Shown piece by piece: positions 26,152 through 38,640 of a DNA stretch of 64,000 nt. A program made the position numbers and the translations under genes. The notes under the pieces are model-generated. The model ran no database searches. It was given only the letters and a program-made list of their open reading frames with translations, and was not told the DNA's origin. How positions within the stretch are numbered: the stretch's first letter is position 1; each line of letters begins with the position of its first letter. This DNA comes from Flammulina velutipes. Taxonomy: Eukaryota > Basidiomycota > Agaricomycetes > Agaricales > Physalacriaceae. Location: the NCBI GenBank assembly GCA_011800155.1, contig CM022368.1, forward strand, positions 2,790,001-2,854,000. The letters are read 5' to 3'.

Positions 26152-28541
26152 CTATTCCTTCTTCCTTGGACTCATCTTGAGCTTGAGAGGGATATGGCTC
26201 CAAAGCCCATATTCCTGCGTCAATGTAAGTGGTCGAGTCCTGTTGCAACGAAGGCCCCTTACCTGGTAGGACGCGTCGAACGCATTTTCACTAAATCCAT
26301 CGGCAGTCTGGATATCGAAAGATGATATGAGGGAGGCAACAAGAAGCCTGCCAATGGGCGTCAACCTCACTTCGATATTAACACCAGGCGTACTCACTTG
26401 ATGTTCTGGAGCGCGAGATGTTTCCCAACACACGAACCGTAACCGCTGCTAAACGGCATGAAAGCCGTCATATTGAATGGTTCGAGGACGGAATTTGCTT
26501 TTCGTTCTTCCTCCAACCAGCGCTCTGGTATGTATTTGTCGGAAAGGATACCGAAGAAAGCTGGGTCGCGATGCATCGTGTACACAGGTACGTGTACTGT
26601 CGTTCCAGCAGGAACCCATGTTCCAACGATATCGCGATCGATAGATCCAGTGGTTCGGGGCGGACCTAAATGGTGATGTGGTAAATCGTGGTGCATTTGG
26701 TACTAAGGCGTAGAGTAGATAGTTACCAAATGGTCCAGGAGGCATGAGACGAAGGGCTTCTTGCACGCAGGCGTCGAGGTACGGTAGTTCCAATAGCGCA
26801 ACTGTGTCAATATTGCCACTGACTTCGACTGTCTTGATTTCGCTAAGTAACCTCTGAATGCAATCCGTGTTGAGGGATACGTGGCGAAGAAGTGTTATGA
26901 CCGTCTGAACGCTGGTATCTGTAGCAGCGACAATTATCAATGACGCGTCCGCGGAAGCCTCATCTTTGGTCAAGGCTGGGCTGCTCTCGTTCATCTTTCG
27001 CAGGAACGTTAGTCTTATCATTTCTGGAGATGAACGAGGGTGGAAGACAAACCACAATGCCCAAAATGTCGCGACGTCTGGCGGTAGTCTTCTGGATCTC
27101 TTCGACTTTAGCTTCTGTAAACTATGGAGATAATTTCTGTTAACAGCAATAGACACATGGATGATAACTCATACCGCTTGGAATGAAACGATAGGACCGC
27201 TCTTCGGAAGAAGTTTGAAAAGGTCACGAAGCCATGGAACTTGACCTATGCCTACGTAGTGGATGATGTGTTAATGACAGGATTACGATCAAGAATTGTG
27301 TTACTCACAGCTAACGAAGATAACTCCAGTCGCGAGCTAGAACAGAGTTATGAGAAACGAACCGAGGGAAACAATAGGTGGTGCACTTACAGTATCCAGC
27401 CAGTGTTCGGTGTCTTCGCCCTTTGACATTGTCTCAAACCCACCGGAGAACCCCATGTCACCCATACTATCCCTGGAGTATACATTAACGAGGACAAAAT
27501 TATCGGAACAATATGACTAACAAGAAAAAGAGGTTGGTCCTTGGTTGGTCCAGTGATCAATGTTGATAGGAATGCCATGCCGTGCTTGGTCCTGAAAGAT
27601 CTCAACAAGCTGCTGCACACGTCCCTGGTACGGAATGAGAATAGCGAAGGTAGTCCAAAACACGAACTGACTTCAACTAATGGAATATATGATCGCATCG
27701 CATCCCCGGTAACAGCTTTTGTCCAAGCCTATCGCAGTCAGAGTCAACCTTTGTAGCACCGGTGGACATAGTTACATACCTGCCGCCTGCGAGCGTGCGA
27801 TTTCCGATCGACGACAGTGATCAGAGTGTCAGCCTTCGATGGAGTACCTATACCCAAAGCCGGTTAAGTGCGCGACTGTGTGGAGATCATAGAAGGACCC
27901 ATATGCGTCACATCCGTACCTTCGTAAAACGGTCCACGGTTGAGCTGTCCGTAAATGTATTTGATTGCGTCCGGTACATTCACAGAAAGCTCGTTGGGGC
28001 CTAGAAGGACTGAGTTTACAATGCAAATTGTTCGAGTAACAACGCACCAACACGGACCCACGGGCCATGCTTGGCATGTAACCTAGTCAACCACGCGTTA
28101 GAGATGGTCTCTGACGATGAAGTGATACCCTAACTCTTGGATGGTAGTGTGTCGCCCTCCTTTGATTAAAATACGATACATCATCCACCATTTAGTCGTA
28201 ATAGCAAGAGCTGGGCCCGGGAATCTCGCAAGCGGGTGTCTTGAACTGTGGCGATAGATGGTGGTTGAGACAGATAGAGAACCAACATAGAGTAGTATGG
28301 TCGTAGACAATGTTAGAGAAACAGCGAAATATGAGGTAGCACCTGTTTGCAGAACCCGAATGGTGGTCGCAATTCCGCATAGACAAGTAGTCTCGACAAA
28401 GAAACGAGCCAGGCAGGGCTCACGACATTTGTACGAATGATGAACAGTCTGAAAGGGTTTCAGAACGTGAACAGAGGCGTGAAAGACGACACGTACCGCT
28501 CCTATGGATGCAACAGCTAACCAAAAGAAGGAGTCGGACAT
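26152..28541 (-). CDS. Cytochrome P450 monooxygenase, membrane-bound
   Basis: Begins MSDSFFWLAVASIGA at 28541; the next exons encode an N-terminal membrane region and the Pro-rich hinge (SSRHPLARFPGPALA). Conserved blocks are VGPNELSVN, the I-helix-like ASLIIVAATDTSVQT (Ala/Thr oxygen-binding region, about 26920), the K-helix ExxR in VQEALRLMPPGPF, PPRTTGSID, FIPERW-equivalent YIPERW, and the heme-thiolate loop FMPFSSGYGSCVGKHLA. In that loop the Cys is present, but the Arg of the FxxGxRxC consensus is Gly. Many short introns; several exons in 27100-27800 were not joined in detail. Substrate unknown. A decayed relative lies head-to-head at 28986. Confidence 0.82.
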
Positions 28542-28985
28542 ATTTACAAGTACCCATTCTGTTTACGGAGAGTCTTTTGAAGGCGACACATAGCCGAAGT
28601 GTTACAGAAAAATATCAGAGGTTGTTGCTTCGGAGTCCTGTACGATGTAGCTCGCTGCACTTCGCGGTTGAGGATCAAGATGATGGTACAGGGTCAAACG
28701 TATCACGCTCAGCGATCTTTCCTTCCTTCCATCATGGCGTCGGACAGAATATGCTATACTCTCTTGATCCTTCTTCACATTCATGTGTGTTTTGACGTAT
28801 CTCATCTTTGGCTTCCTAGAAATCTCTGCACCTCCTTGAGTTGTGTTTCACTGTCAACTGAGATGGAGTTATCGTGATTGCGCGATGCTATTTCTGCCAT
28901 GTATATGATGCGTGGACAGACGTCCTCTAAGGTCTCAGCAAAAACTTCAGCTTGAATCACCTATTCCCCCGCCTGCACTCTATCC
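28542..28985. other. Spacer between head-to-head P450 copies
   Basis: Divergent promoter region of the intact P450 (-) and its decayed copy (+). No other feature seen. Confidence 0.5.
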
Positions 28986-30115
28986 ATGAGCGCAACTGCA
29001 CCCTACTTTTTCTTCAGTCTCATTACGTCGATTGTGAGTTTCTTTCGTACGAATTGGTGACGATGAGCACTCATAAGACTATGCTAGGTAACATCACTCG
29101 TATTTAGGAAACATGAGCCACCTGTCTCGACCTTCACGGCCGTCTGTGGTTCTTTTTGTCTCCTTATGTTGAGTATGCATGTGATGACGACACCCGAACC
29201 TAGCGTCTTTTGTGCATTTGTCTTCATGTTCCGTCACTTCACTGTCTATATCGTTTCGCTTACGCTACTCATCGTGGAATATCGTCTTTCTTCGCGTCAC
29301 CCTCTTGCTCGATTTCCGGGCCCCGCTATGGCAAAACTTACCAAGTGGTACATGGTATACCACGTATTGAAAGGAGACCGGCATACGACCCTTCAACAGT
29401 TTGTCTTGGTCCACTTTCTATGGACCGCATCTAAACCGCTCTTAGACTTCATTCGCAACTGGGGTCCTGGGTTCGCATTGGTAGGTGATCTATTATCCAT
29501 CTACTCCACGCATCTTACCAGCTTTCCATCCTACGTAGGACCTAATGAGCTGTCAGTAAATGAAGCGAGGGCTGTCCGTCCGATATACATAGACCTCTCC
29601 CGGGCTTCGTCATACAGAGGTACGTGAGTCATCAGTTGATTGAGAATGTTATCAACCGAAGCGTAGGCGTTCCGGCACACGACGACACTCTTATCATGAT
29701 CATCGACCGGCAGCGTCATGCCCGTCGGAGAAAGGTCAATTCGTTCATAATTCATCTTCCTGACGGAACTGGGTTCTGACAGGATAAATAGCCATGGGCG
29801 AAAGCATTCTCGGCAAAAATGTTGACGCAGTACAGCGTCACTGCCAATGTTGGTCTCTTCTATACTCTCACCAGAAGATGGTTGATTCTTCTTCCTTCAG
29901 AAAAGGGCCGATCAGTTAACACTAGCTTTGCTTGAACGCAAGGAACCTGTTGACTTACATCATTGGCTGGCACTTTGCTTGATGTGTGTCCCCTTGTACA
30001 GCGTTATGATTTCCGAACTCATGAGATACAGGGATATTATTGGCGACCTCGGCTTTTCTGGAGGCATTGAAACATTAGCGGCGGGTAGGGATCTTGACGG
30101 TTGGAGCGGCGAGAG
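28986..30115 (+). pseudogene. Truncated, decayed cytochrome P450 copy
   Basis: Starts ATG at 28986 (MSATAPYFFFSLITSI, then a GTGAGT donor). It continues with a membrane segment and LSSRHPLARFPGPAMAKLTKW, the same hinge as the intact P450 at 26152-28541, then VGPNELSVN. After a spliced GVPAHDDTLIMIIDRQRHARRRKV the C-helix region reads stop-PWAKAFSAKML, i.e. a nonsense codon just before the conserved Trp (about 29787). Homology fades out after GDLGFSGGIETLAAGRDLDGW near 30110. The I-helix, ExxR and heme-binding Cys are all absent. It is therefore a 5' fragment only. Confidence 0.75.
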
Positions 30116-30918
30116 TAGAAGTTGCGCCTGTAGAGTGTGGCGCAGGAGGTGGCAGCAGAGAGCTACAGAATTCCTGGAGTCAGTGGTACAGATCAGGTGG
30201 CGCTAACAGTATTCCCTGTCCCAGGTTTTCATAGAGAGTCTGAATTAGTGGAGCAATATTTACATTAGGTGGCATTCTATTCTCCAACAAGCGAGATAGA
30301 ATCTAGATCCATAACAGCAAGGAAAGAAAGAAAGTGTCACCCCAACTCTTTGTTCTCCACCACGACAATCCCCACCACATCGGCACTCTACTAGACCGGT
30401 ATCGTTGTGCCCTTGCTGTCCATAATGAACGAGGGAACATAGGGTCCACTCTTGCCCTTCTGGGAGTTACATTGACAATTATAAACTAACGTCTAAATAA
30501 ACTCATTTATTCTGCATTGAGACGTGGAGCTAGCGTCGTCATTCAGTACGCTCCTTCCGAAACGGCAATAAATATGTACAAATAAAGCTGTTGATTGTTC
30601 CCAACTCGCATCGTCCCTTCCTCCGTCTGGGCTAAATGTCGAAAAGTACCTCTCAGTCTCCTGTAATAAGGGCAACGTCAGTGTTCCACAGAACCTTGCA
30701 TAACGCATGAGATATTGACAACCTCGCCAGCTCGGCCCCTTCAGCCTCTACTCCGTAAGCGGTTGATTTGATTTATGAGAGATATCGTCACCTCTGATAT
30801 CCTGACCGTCAAAGCCGTTTTACTCCGTGAGTTACAATCTTCCTATCAATTGTTTCTCTACTAAAAGACCGATGCAGCCCTGGCCTCCCTGCTTCTGCTT
30901 CTGCCTCTGCCTCTGCCT
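30116..30918. other. Non-coding stretch with pyrimidine-rich run
   Basis: No gene supported. Around 30885-30920 a repeated CTGCTT/CTGCCT run resembles a long polypyrimidine tract ending TTTGCAG, possibly the acceptor of an upstream intron of the next gene. Confidence 0.4.
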
Positions 30919-32530
30919 TTGCCTTTGCAGGCGTCATGTGAGTGGGACGATACAGACTCTCGAGTTCCGCTTCCAACCATCGCCATAGGCCTGGCCCATT
31001 ATCTCCATTATTCGCAACGGGTCACTCCTCTTCACCTTCACCTTCCCTTTCCTTCAACAAGCCTGTCCAATCGCCAACGTGAGTTGAAGTGTACGAAACG
31101 TACGGCTGTATCTGACCCGGAGTTAATAGTACACTATCCGAAAGTGCTGATGAAATAGGCACTGTCCAATTCCGCTCTGCATCTACGTACGTTCAGCAAC
31201 TATGCTACCCTTTTTATTCGCTCACTCATGGTTCATACTGCAGTTTTTGCGAAACCGACGGCGCATTCCAAGCTTGGGCAACCGCATTCCCGTCCGTCAC
31301 CATCGAACGTGATTATCATGAAACAGTGGAGACAGGCGTTTTGAAGGCAGAGAATCAACTCTTCGAGGCGTGGCCGAGTGATATCGACGCATATCTTCAG
31401 AAATCGATTCCCGACCACTGCTCCTTCTTGGAAATGCTATTCCAGCTCCAACAAGGACCCCACGAATCAGAAGCCAGTTTCCGCGTCGCCTTGGATCCTC
31501 TGTTCAGGTATGTCTTTTTGAACAAAGGATCGACCTGGTAAGTCCACCGGTTCTCCTTACAATATCTATCCCCTGATCCTGTTACAGCGTGGAGTGTCGC
31601 ACATCCCTTCCGGAACTCGGATCCGACTTGATTAACGTCGTACCCAACTCTCCCGCAAAAATTGATGTTGCGGGATTGCGCCGCATCTCATTCTCTACAC
31701 CAACCATACCTTCGAATAGGTTCGACCAAGCTACAATAGCTCTGCTCTACACTCCCACTCTGCACAGGTTTCATTTTATCAGTTTTGCAGCGGAATACAA
31801 ATTACAATACACGAGACAAGTGGTCAACCAGATCATATTGGATCTTTTGGCAATGTCCCAGTTCCTCCGACATCTTGGACTACGCGACCTCGAACTGCAT
31901 GGCCTAGTATTAGTCCCAGATGTGAGGGTTCGAGTATACGCTGCCCAAATCGATGTGCGTACATTTCTTGCCCGCCTCTCAATTTGTACTGAGTGTGCTG
32001 CATAGACCGAAGGAACTATTAGGATAATTCAATCAGACAGTGGGAAAGACGTAGACCCTTCAACGCGGGAAGGATTCATGAAGTTTTACCTCTTGCTCTG
32101 CAGGATGCGTGCTCATATCGAGACTACTCTTGTCCCAAAATGCGAAGCCCTCACTACTCAAGCCTTCAAAAACTCTGAGTGGCGACGAGCGCCTCCGAAG
32201 AAGAAGGAACACAAGAAGGTAAAGAAGGACAACAGTGGTAATGACCGTAACAGTGGTGGTTGGGGGCCTGCGGATAACGACGACGACGACAGCGACGACA
32301 GCGACGACAACGACAACGACAACGACAAACGGCAGAAAGGCAAGGGAAGGAAGCATAGTCGCTCAAACTCCATGACGCGAACACAGAACAAAGATGGAGC
32401 TAGGGATGGTGGCCACTCAAGAACAGGCGCAGTCGGGTATGGGGACAACACAGTTATCTTCTCACCCTCCCCACAATACCCTCTCGATAAGGAGCAGTCC
32501 ATTTTGGCGCCCGAATTCTTCGCTTATTAG
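30919..32530 (+). CDS. Hypothetical protein with Asp-rich and basic tracts, 5' end unresolved
   Basis: Exons about 30919-31080, 31159-31186, 31244-31508, 31589-31955 and 32006-32530 join in one frame through short GT...AG introns (e.g. 31187-31243). The middle reads FCETDGAFQAWATAFPSVTI and LELHGLVLVPDVRVRVYAAQ. The C-terminal exon has a Lys-rich patch (PPKKKEHKKVKK), an Asp/Ser run (residues from DNDDDDSDDSDDND) and ends at a stop at 32528-32530. I recognise no family. Its location at the boundary between conserved genes and transposons fits a lineage-specific gene. The start codon is not visible; the frame is open upstream to about 30870. Confidence 0.5.
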
Positions 32531-33226
32531 CCATCATACTTACCGCTTCTTTCTTGTGTCTTGTGTTCCATCTTGCTGTGTATTGTTATATTATCATACG
32601 TTGCTGTGTCGTTATATTACCTTGCTGTGCAGTGTTGTAGTGTTCCTCGCCTAATGTTACAGAATCACATTATCTTGTAGATTCACAGTAAAGACTTGAG
32701 ATGACGATAAATGTCATCACGCGCTGAGCAACTTCGCTCGGGAAGAGAGTGACAGGCGCGGGATTCGGCTTCACCGAATAATCAACGAGATCGCATATAT
32801 TAACGAATGTTCCCTTGATAGCCTAACGACTTCGTCAAGTACAACGACAACGTTTGCTGAGGCGCACGCACCGCTTTGCAGCCATTGACGGTATCCGGGA
32901 TGTTCGTTATGCGGAGCACTTTGTAACGGATCGGACTCTATTACTATTTAGATTAGATAACGACGCACCCTCTCGTACTTTCTAGATCTATCTAACCATG
33001 CTGCGACTATATATACGATGTTCCACTACTTATTTACGCTAACTTACTCTTACCACACGACTCATTGTACTGTAGTAGTCTAGTGAAATAGTATCACTTG
33101 TCGTGCTTACTTCGCGTGACTACTCTAAGTACATAGTCGGTAAGCCGAGTTACACTTTTTTAAGCATCATATTGATAGCTATTCACCACGGACTTCGATA
33201 CGAAGTACAAACACTACGATTTTTGG
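32531..33226. other. Presumed leader/LTR region of the gag element
   Basis: Non-coding. A TATATATA box lies at about 33008-33015, roughly 215 bp ahead of the gag frame, as expected for an LTR promoter. I found no matching second copy downstream of the element, so an LTR call rests on position only. Confidence 0.35.
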
Positions 33227-36200
33227 ATGACCCCAAGGTCGTCCGCTCCAAACCCTGCTACTCCATCCCGCATCCCGCAACCCATTCGTAAGCCTCAACG
33301 GCAAGCGAACACTCCTGTGCCGTTAGGTACACCAAAAACCCGTCGACATCGAGGTATTGTAGAGGACAGACGTCAACTCCTTACCAATCTCCCATTCACC
33401 AATCCATCCCTCTCCACCACTGACTTCATGTCTCAAGCTGGTCCGTCTAACTCACCTGGACCGTCTGGACTCCATCACCCGACACCCTCTCACCCAGTCT
33501 CCATTCAATTGAGTCAGATTGAGCAGAAAGCAGCGGTGTCTCTGGTTCCGAATCCGAATGATCGGAACGCCACACAACCATTGCGATCGGTGAGTTCGAG
33601 ATCATCATCTCGTTTTTCTCACTATGACTTGGCTGACCTACAACAACGTCAACAAGCGATTGAGAATGAAATCAGATTCCGCTTACAGAAGACCCAGGAA
33701 GAAAAAGAACGTGAGCAACGACGTCCCTCTGTGAAGGCTGAATCATCATCAGATCATCTTCCACCAATAACAAGCGAGACCTCCACAATTCCATCGTTTG
33801 TGGAGCTTGCCAATAATGAGGACCCCATTCCGTTTAGGCAAGGTATGTCGCGCGCAATGAAACGTGCACATGCAAACGATCTAAGAGATTGGATCAATAA
33901 GACTGATCTTCCAGACGATAGGCAAGCCTACCGTGACTTTCAAGATCATGCGTTCCGAAACCTAGTCCGGAAGTATGAAGATGGGTTTGCTAATATCTCA
34001 ACACAACGGCAAACCGTTCACGGCAACACTTTTATGGGTGCGCCACGATTAGCTATAAATAGGTTCTTTGCAGATAATATCAACCGGGATGGTAGACTAC
34101 GACGCAGTCCTGTTAATGTAGCCACTAAATTAGGACAGTATCATCACGAAAGAGATGATTATAGCTTGAACATCCACCCCGAGCAACTACAAACAGAAGG
34201 CTTCTCTCGAGAGCCAAATGAAACGGACTCTGTCTATATGCGTCGCGCCAATGTGCAGCGGGCAATGGAAAACTGGACGCCGGAAATATCCTCATCAGAC
34301 GCTCCATCCAGTGGCCCATTTGGTATTGACGAAATGAAAGATAGAGTTAAAGAATTAATCACAAGGGGGATTGCTCAACAATTGCGTGAATCTGATATCA
34401 ATGTGTATGGCCGTTCACGCATTCCAGATCAACGTATCAATGTTCTTGATAATGGAAATGTTGAAGATCTTGAGCGTCCTGATTTCCGGATGCCTATACC
34501 ATCACACAACGACGCGGGCGAAGTTTACAAATCGTTGCGAAAATGGTTTCCTATTCCAACTCCCGTGACTGTAGATGCTTCGCATTCACATACAGCTAAT
34601 ATAAAATCGGAACAGGGTAGTAAACACATGGATAGTAATAATCATACTGAACGACATCCGCCACCTCCAGGAGGGAGTGGAGGCAGTTCCAGTAGTAGTA
34701 GTACAACTACCATTAATAATAGAGGTCCACCACCAAACGGTGGACCTCCTGGCCAACCATCATCACACGGACACCATTCCCATGGCGGACACCATTACCA
34801 TGGCGGACCACCATTACCTCCGCCTCCGCCTCCCGGGCCATCCAGCAGAGGCCCATCTGATGCTGGCGCCGACATTGACAGTAACAGGTCGAATAGACGA
34901 CTCCGCGGCCATGGAAATGAAGCTACACCCGCACCATTCGGAGGCGCTAGGTTTGAATCTGTCGGCCTCATGAATTACAATGCAGATGAAGAATTTAAAT
35001 ATTCACCTATCGTTTGTTCTGACATGCAGATGATGTATCTCATCTTTAGTCGATATGAAAAGATGATCCGAGTGCATTTGTTGAAACCACGGCCAGGATT
35101 GGATGTTGGTGTCCAAAAGGCCACGTTACAGGGGATGCCACGTCCGCCAAAGTATGGTGGCAGCTCGAACATCGTCACATTTGACGATTGGATAACCACC
35201 ATCGTTAGATGGTTCAAAGCTGCAAATATATGTGGGCCTGAACGGGTAAATGACGAACATGGAGAACCTACCATTTCTAGCACAGATGTTCAGCGAACGA
35301 CCACCGTTGGAACGTTCCTCGATGGCGACGCTAAGAACTGGTATAACGACATTATCGATAATGTCAACTGGAACATAAACCTAGAAGACGACTACGATCA
35401 ATATACTTTCATCGATGTAATCAAAGGACTTTACCATCGTTTTATTCACGAAGGCTCATTATTTGAGCTGGTAAAAAAGTTTGACAACACTGCATATCGA
35501 TCAGAAGGCGGAGTAAGACAGCTATTCACAGACTTACTACGCTGGGCTAACATGATGCCCTGTCCACCGGATGTGTATCGCTTTAAGCATAAACTTATGC
35601 TAGCGATACCACATAACATATGATCCCTACTCAATCAGTCAGGAATTATTGCCGAGACGTCAAGTGTGAACGAAATCATGCAACGCGCCTTGGTCTTGGA
35701 ACGTGGTCTGCGCGCGGAACGACAGTATAATCGTCAAGCGCGCGAGATGGCATCTTCAGGGAATAAACCTACAGAGGGTACGAGAACAATGTATCCCATA
35801 CAACGTTCAAACTCACCTGTAGGACATGTATCGTCACCACGAAAATTCAAGAAAGTTCAAGGACAGTGGCATAGTACGCGTCCCAATCCATCCCGTGAGT
35901 GTGCGCGTTTGCAAGCGAATCAAGACGAACATCAACCCAGTACACCGCGGCCCAAGAGCCCGCGTAACGATAACCGCAACATCCGCTGCTGGGGTTGTGG
36001 GAAAATGGGTCATTTCACGAATGATCCAACCTGTGAACATTACGGTCAGCCTCCGTTACATCCAAATGGCGAGAAACTATACCTTATGCACCATGAAGGT
36101 GCATCAACTGTTGAAGCCGAAACAGAAAATGAATCCATCAGGAAAAACCTAAAACGGAAAATCATCCAAACCTATCATAATTTATCATAGCTATGCAGCA

Positions 36201-38242
36201 TTATACAGGACCGTCAGAATCTGATAGATTTTGATAGCTATACAAGTCCTCGGGAGAAAATGCAATAATTATCACACACTATACATAAATTATCGCCCAC
36301 TATACAAGAATTCTCGCATACTATGTGTACTACTGCTTGTCAACTTACTGAGCACACGAAGTAGGGATTAAACAAGGATATATTTGCCTAACTACTACAG
36401 GGAACAAATCACAAAATGTATGGTAAATCCGAATTCAACACCCCCCAAGTGACCCGAACAGCAACATCGCTCAAAGTTTCGTAGAATAACTGCAAACACG
36501 GTCAGTGGTTGAAAACGAAAGGTGATGATAGTACATACTCGACGATGTAGTTTGTGTATCTGCTATGAGGGGCGGCTGGGAAAAAGAGCGGCGGAGAGTG
36601 CTCAGCAGTCGTGTCCTTGTTTCAAGACATCAGTACGACGACAGGCCAAAAACAATGACATAACATACCAAACTCAAAAACCAAGGTCCAGATACCCATT
36701 CTAAGTTAATCCCGAGTGGACTCGAACAGATGGAATACCAGTAAGAGGATGTTCGACGGGGGTGACTGCATGTGGAGGCGCGCGAGAGGCCGAGAGGTGG
36801 CAACGAAAGCTTCATTTAATTGTCGACGCCGGGGTCTACAAAGGTCTGCAGTAAGTAGAAGAGAGATGGCAGTACACCGACACAGAGATACAGAATACCT
36901 GTCTGGAGGTGCTGAGGCCATGCAAGACTATCACACATCGCAGTGTACTCATGCACTATTGAATGTTGGGCGAAGAGGGTACACCCAAAAGGGAGAGAGG
37001 GAGCGTGTAGCGAGCCCGCGGGCGTTGCATCGGGAGTACACGTCACTAGATACATCTGACACGTCGTCAATGGGGTGGTCAATAAAGAGAGGAATCTAAA
37101 CACACCTGGAATAAGGGACAGTAGCATACAATGGGGTAAGGTTGAGGAACCACGGCCTGAGTGTTGACGGTTGGTCGACGACGAGGCGCGAGACAGCAGG
37201 AGACGGTCGTGGTCGAAAGGAAAGTGACTGACGTGGCAGCTACGCTGTGTAATCCAAACACGCACGTGATGGTAATTTGCCGCCGGCAGTGGGACTTGTG
37301 CATTTTTTCACACATGGCCATCAGCTCGACACGTCCCTCATATCATCGCGTGCTTCTGGCACAATGAGAACCCACATTGTTCTCGATAAATCGACTTTTA
37401 GTGTTCATCGGTCTGTGAAGGATGCAGTTCATACTTTACGTTCGGCAACTTTAGAGAACTCTATGGCATTCTTCATCCGTACTACTACTGGTTGCTCCAT
37501 TCCGCTAAATCTTAGCTCAAGTTTCCCTAGATCTTACCACTGTTACCAGTGAAACCAGCATGAAAGATTCACACAGCGAGAAGCCTCAGCCTCAGAACAT
37601 AATACATTGGAATCAATGGATGCACCTCATCCACGGTCTTAAATCTCTCTAAACCCCGGAGCCCGTGACGAGAATCAGAGTCCTGTCTGTTCTTTTAGCT
37701 TTCACAGTCAACTGTCCCTCCTGCCATCCATATTGATGTCTCAGTCATCTTTCCTCTGATCCCAGCAATTGAACTGAAAGCACCATACGGCTAAGTGTGC
37801 AGAACAATACTACATACTGTGGAAACAAGTACTCTCCCAACCAACACCAGTTAAGTTCATTCAAGCATCTAGAGACGCCCCACAATGCATAGGTATGATA
37901 AATGATCATAAATTATGATAAATTTGGATAATTAACGGTTTTAGGTTTTTCCTGATGTCGGCGCCACCCATTCAAGAGAACTCAAACGAAGAGGAAATAG
38001 ATCCTTGGGGAGGAAGTCAGTACTCATCGGATGAGTTTGAAGAAGAAATGATGGGTGCAATGCACTCACCAGACTCATCGGATACCAACGATGAGATTTA
38101 TAATACCTACAATGAATACTTCGGAGCTATGAACGACTTGTCAGAGGAAGAAATGCTTGAAGAAGAAGATGATACTTACTCTGATTCTGAAAGCATAGAC
38201 TCCGGCACGAGTGACGGGTGGCACGAGTCATCCGCGAGTTGA
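33227..38242 (+). pseudogene. Ty3/gypsy-type gag remnant, one stop codon, split by insertion
   Basis: A long Gag frame starts at 33227. It has a disordered N-terminus, a charged coiled stretch, a Gly/Ser/His/Pro-rich linker (about 34670-34850) and a capsid-like domain (ending near 35620: VTFDDWITTIVRWFKAANI, FLDGDAKNWYNDI, LLRWANMMPCPPDVYRFKHK). A single TGA at 35621-35623 interrupts the frame, which then continues unshifted: SLLNQSGIIAETSSVNEIM. A zinc knuckle CWGCGKMGHFTNDPTC (C-x2-C-x4-H-x6-C) follows at about 35987. Coding breaks at 36135 where a 1.8-kb element is inserted, and resumes at 37958 with the acidic tail containing DPWGGSQYSSDEFEEEMMGA, ending at 38242. No protease, reverse transcriptase or integrase follows, so it is gag-only. 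Confidence 0.75.
36136..37957. mobile_element. 1.8-kb element with ~63-70 bp terminal inverted repeats
   Basis: The left end (36136-36197) and the reverse complement of the right end (37886-37957) align well. Both begin CATCAGGAAAAACCTAAAAC, share ATCCAAA and TATCATAATTTAT, and end in CTATGCA; the right copy has an extra 9-10 bp. The flanking TC at 36134-36135 and 37958-37959 may be a 2-bp target duplication. Removing one TC plus the element rejoins the gag frame. The interior has no recognisable transposase, so it would be a non-autonomous element. Interior frames (e.g. minus 36816-37265) look like non-coding or captured sequence. Confidence 0.65.
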
Positions 38243-38375
38243 CCCGTAATAAGTACCCGCGAGTTGACCCGTGCGCCACACTTGGGTACACTCGTGACAG
38301 GTACCCAACGGGTGGCAGGTACGGCTTTCCAGGAATGCAAAAAAACGACGGGTACCCGTGTACTTACCCAACATT
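38225..38375. repeat. CCCG/GGGT-rich repeat
   Basis: Repeated words GAGTTGACCCGT and GGGTACCCG, with one GTGCGCCACAC. It resembles, in inverted orientation, the GGGT-rich body of the SINE at 38641-38950. It abuts the end of the gag remnant. Confidence 0.4.
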
Positions 38376-38640
38376 TTCTATAATACCTGTAGCTTAGTTT
38401 CAGCTGCGAGAGCCCCAAAAGGCATATAGTACAACGAATCTAGTATCTACGTGATGATGATGCTAATGGTGATGTCCAAGAAAGAAAGAAAATCCAAGGA
38501 AAAGTCTACTAAAGGTACAAATCTAAATCCCGATCGTATTAGTATATCACAGTCCATGAGGTAGTAGAGGAGCCTGTTTAAATGTATATACAAACACTTG
38601 AATATAATAGAGAGCTAATTGATACTCAGCTTTGTCCAAC

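Noticed and set aside
26400..26460. Loss of P450 function from Arg-to-Gly in the heme loop
   Set aside because: The proximal Cys and surrounding loop are kept, and several fungal P450 groups lack this Arg. Not enough to call a dead enzyme.
36816..37265. 149-codon minus-strand frame inside the 1.8-kb inverted-repeat element
   Set aside because: No domain or transposase motif, no clear start context; biased composition.
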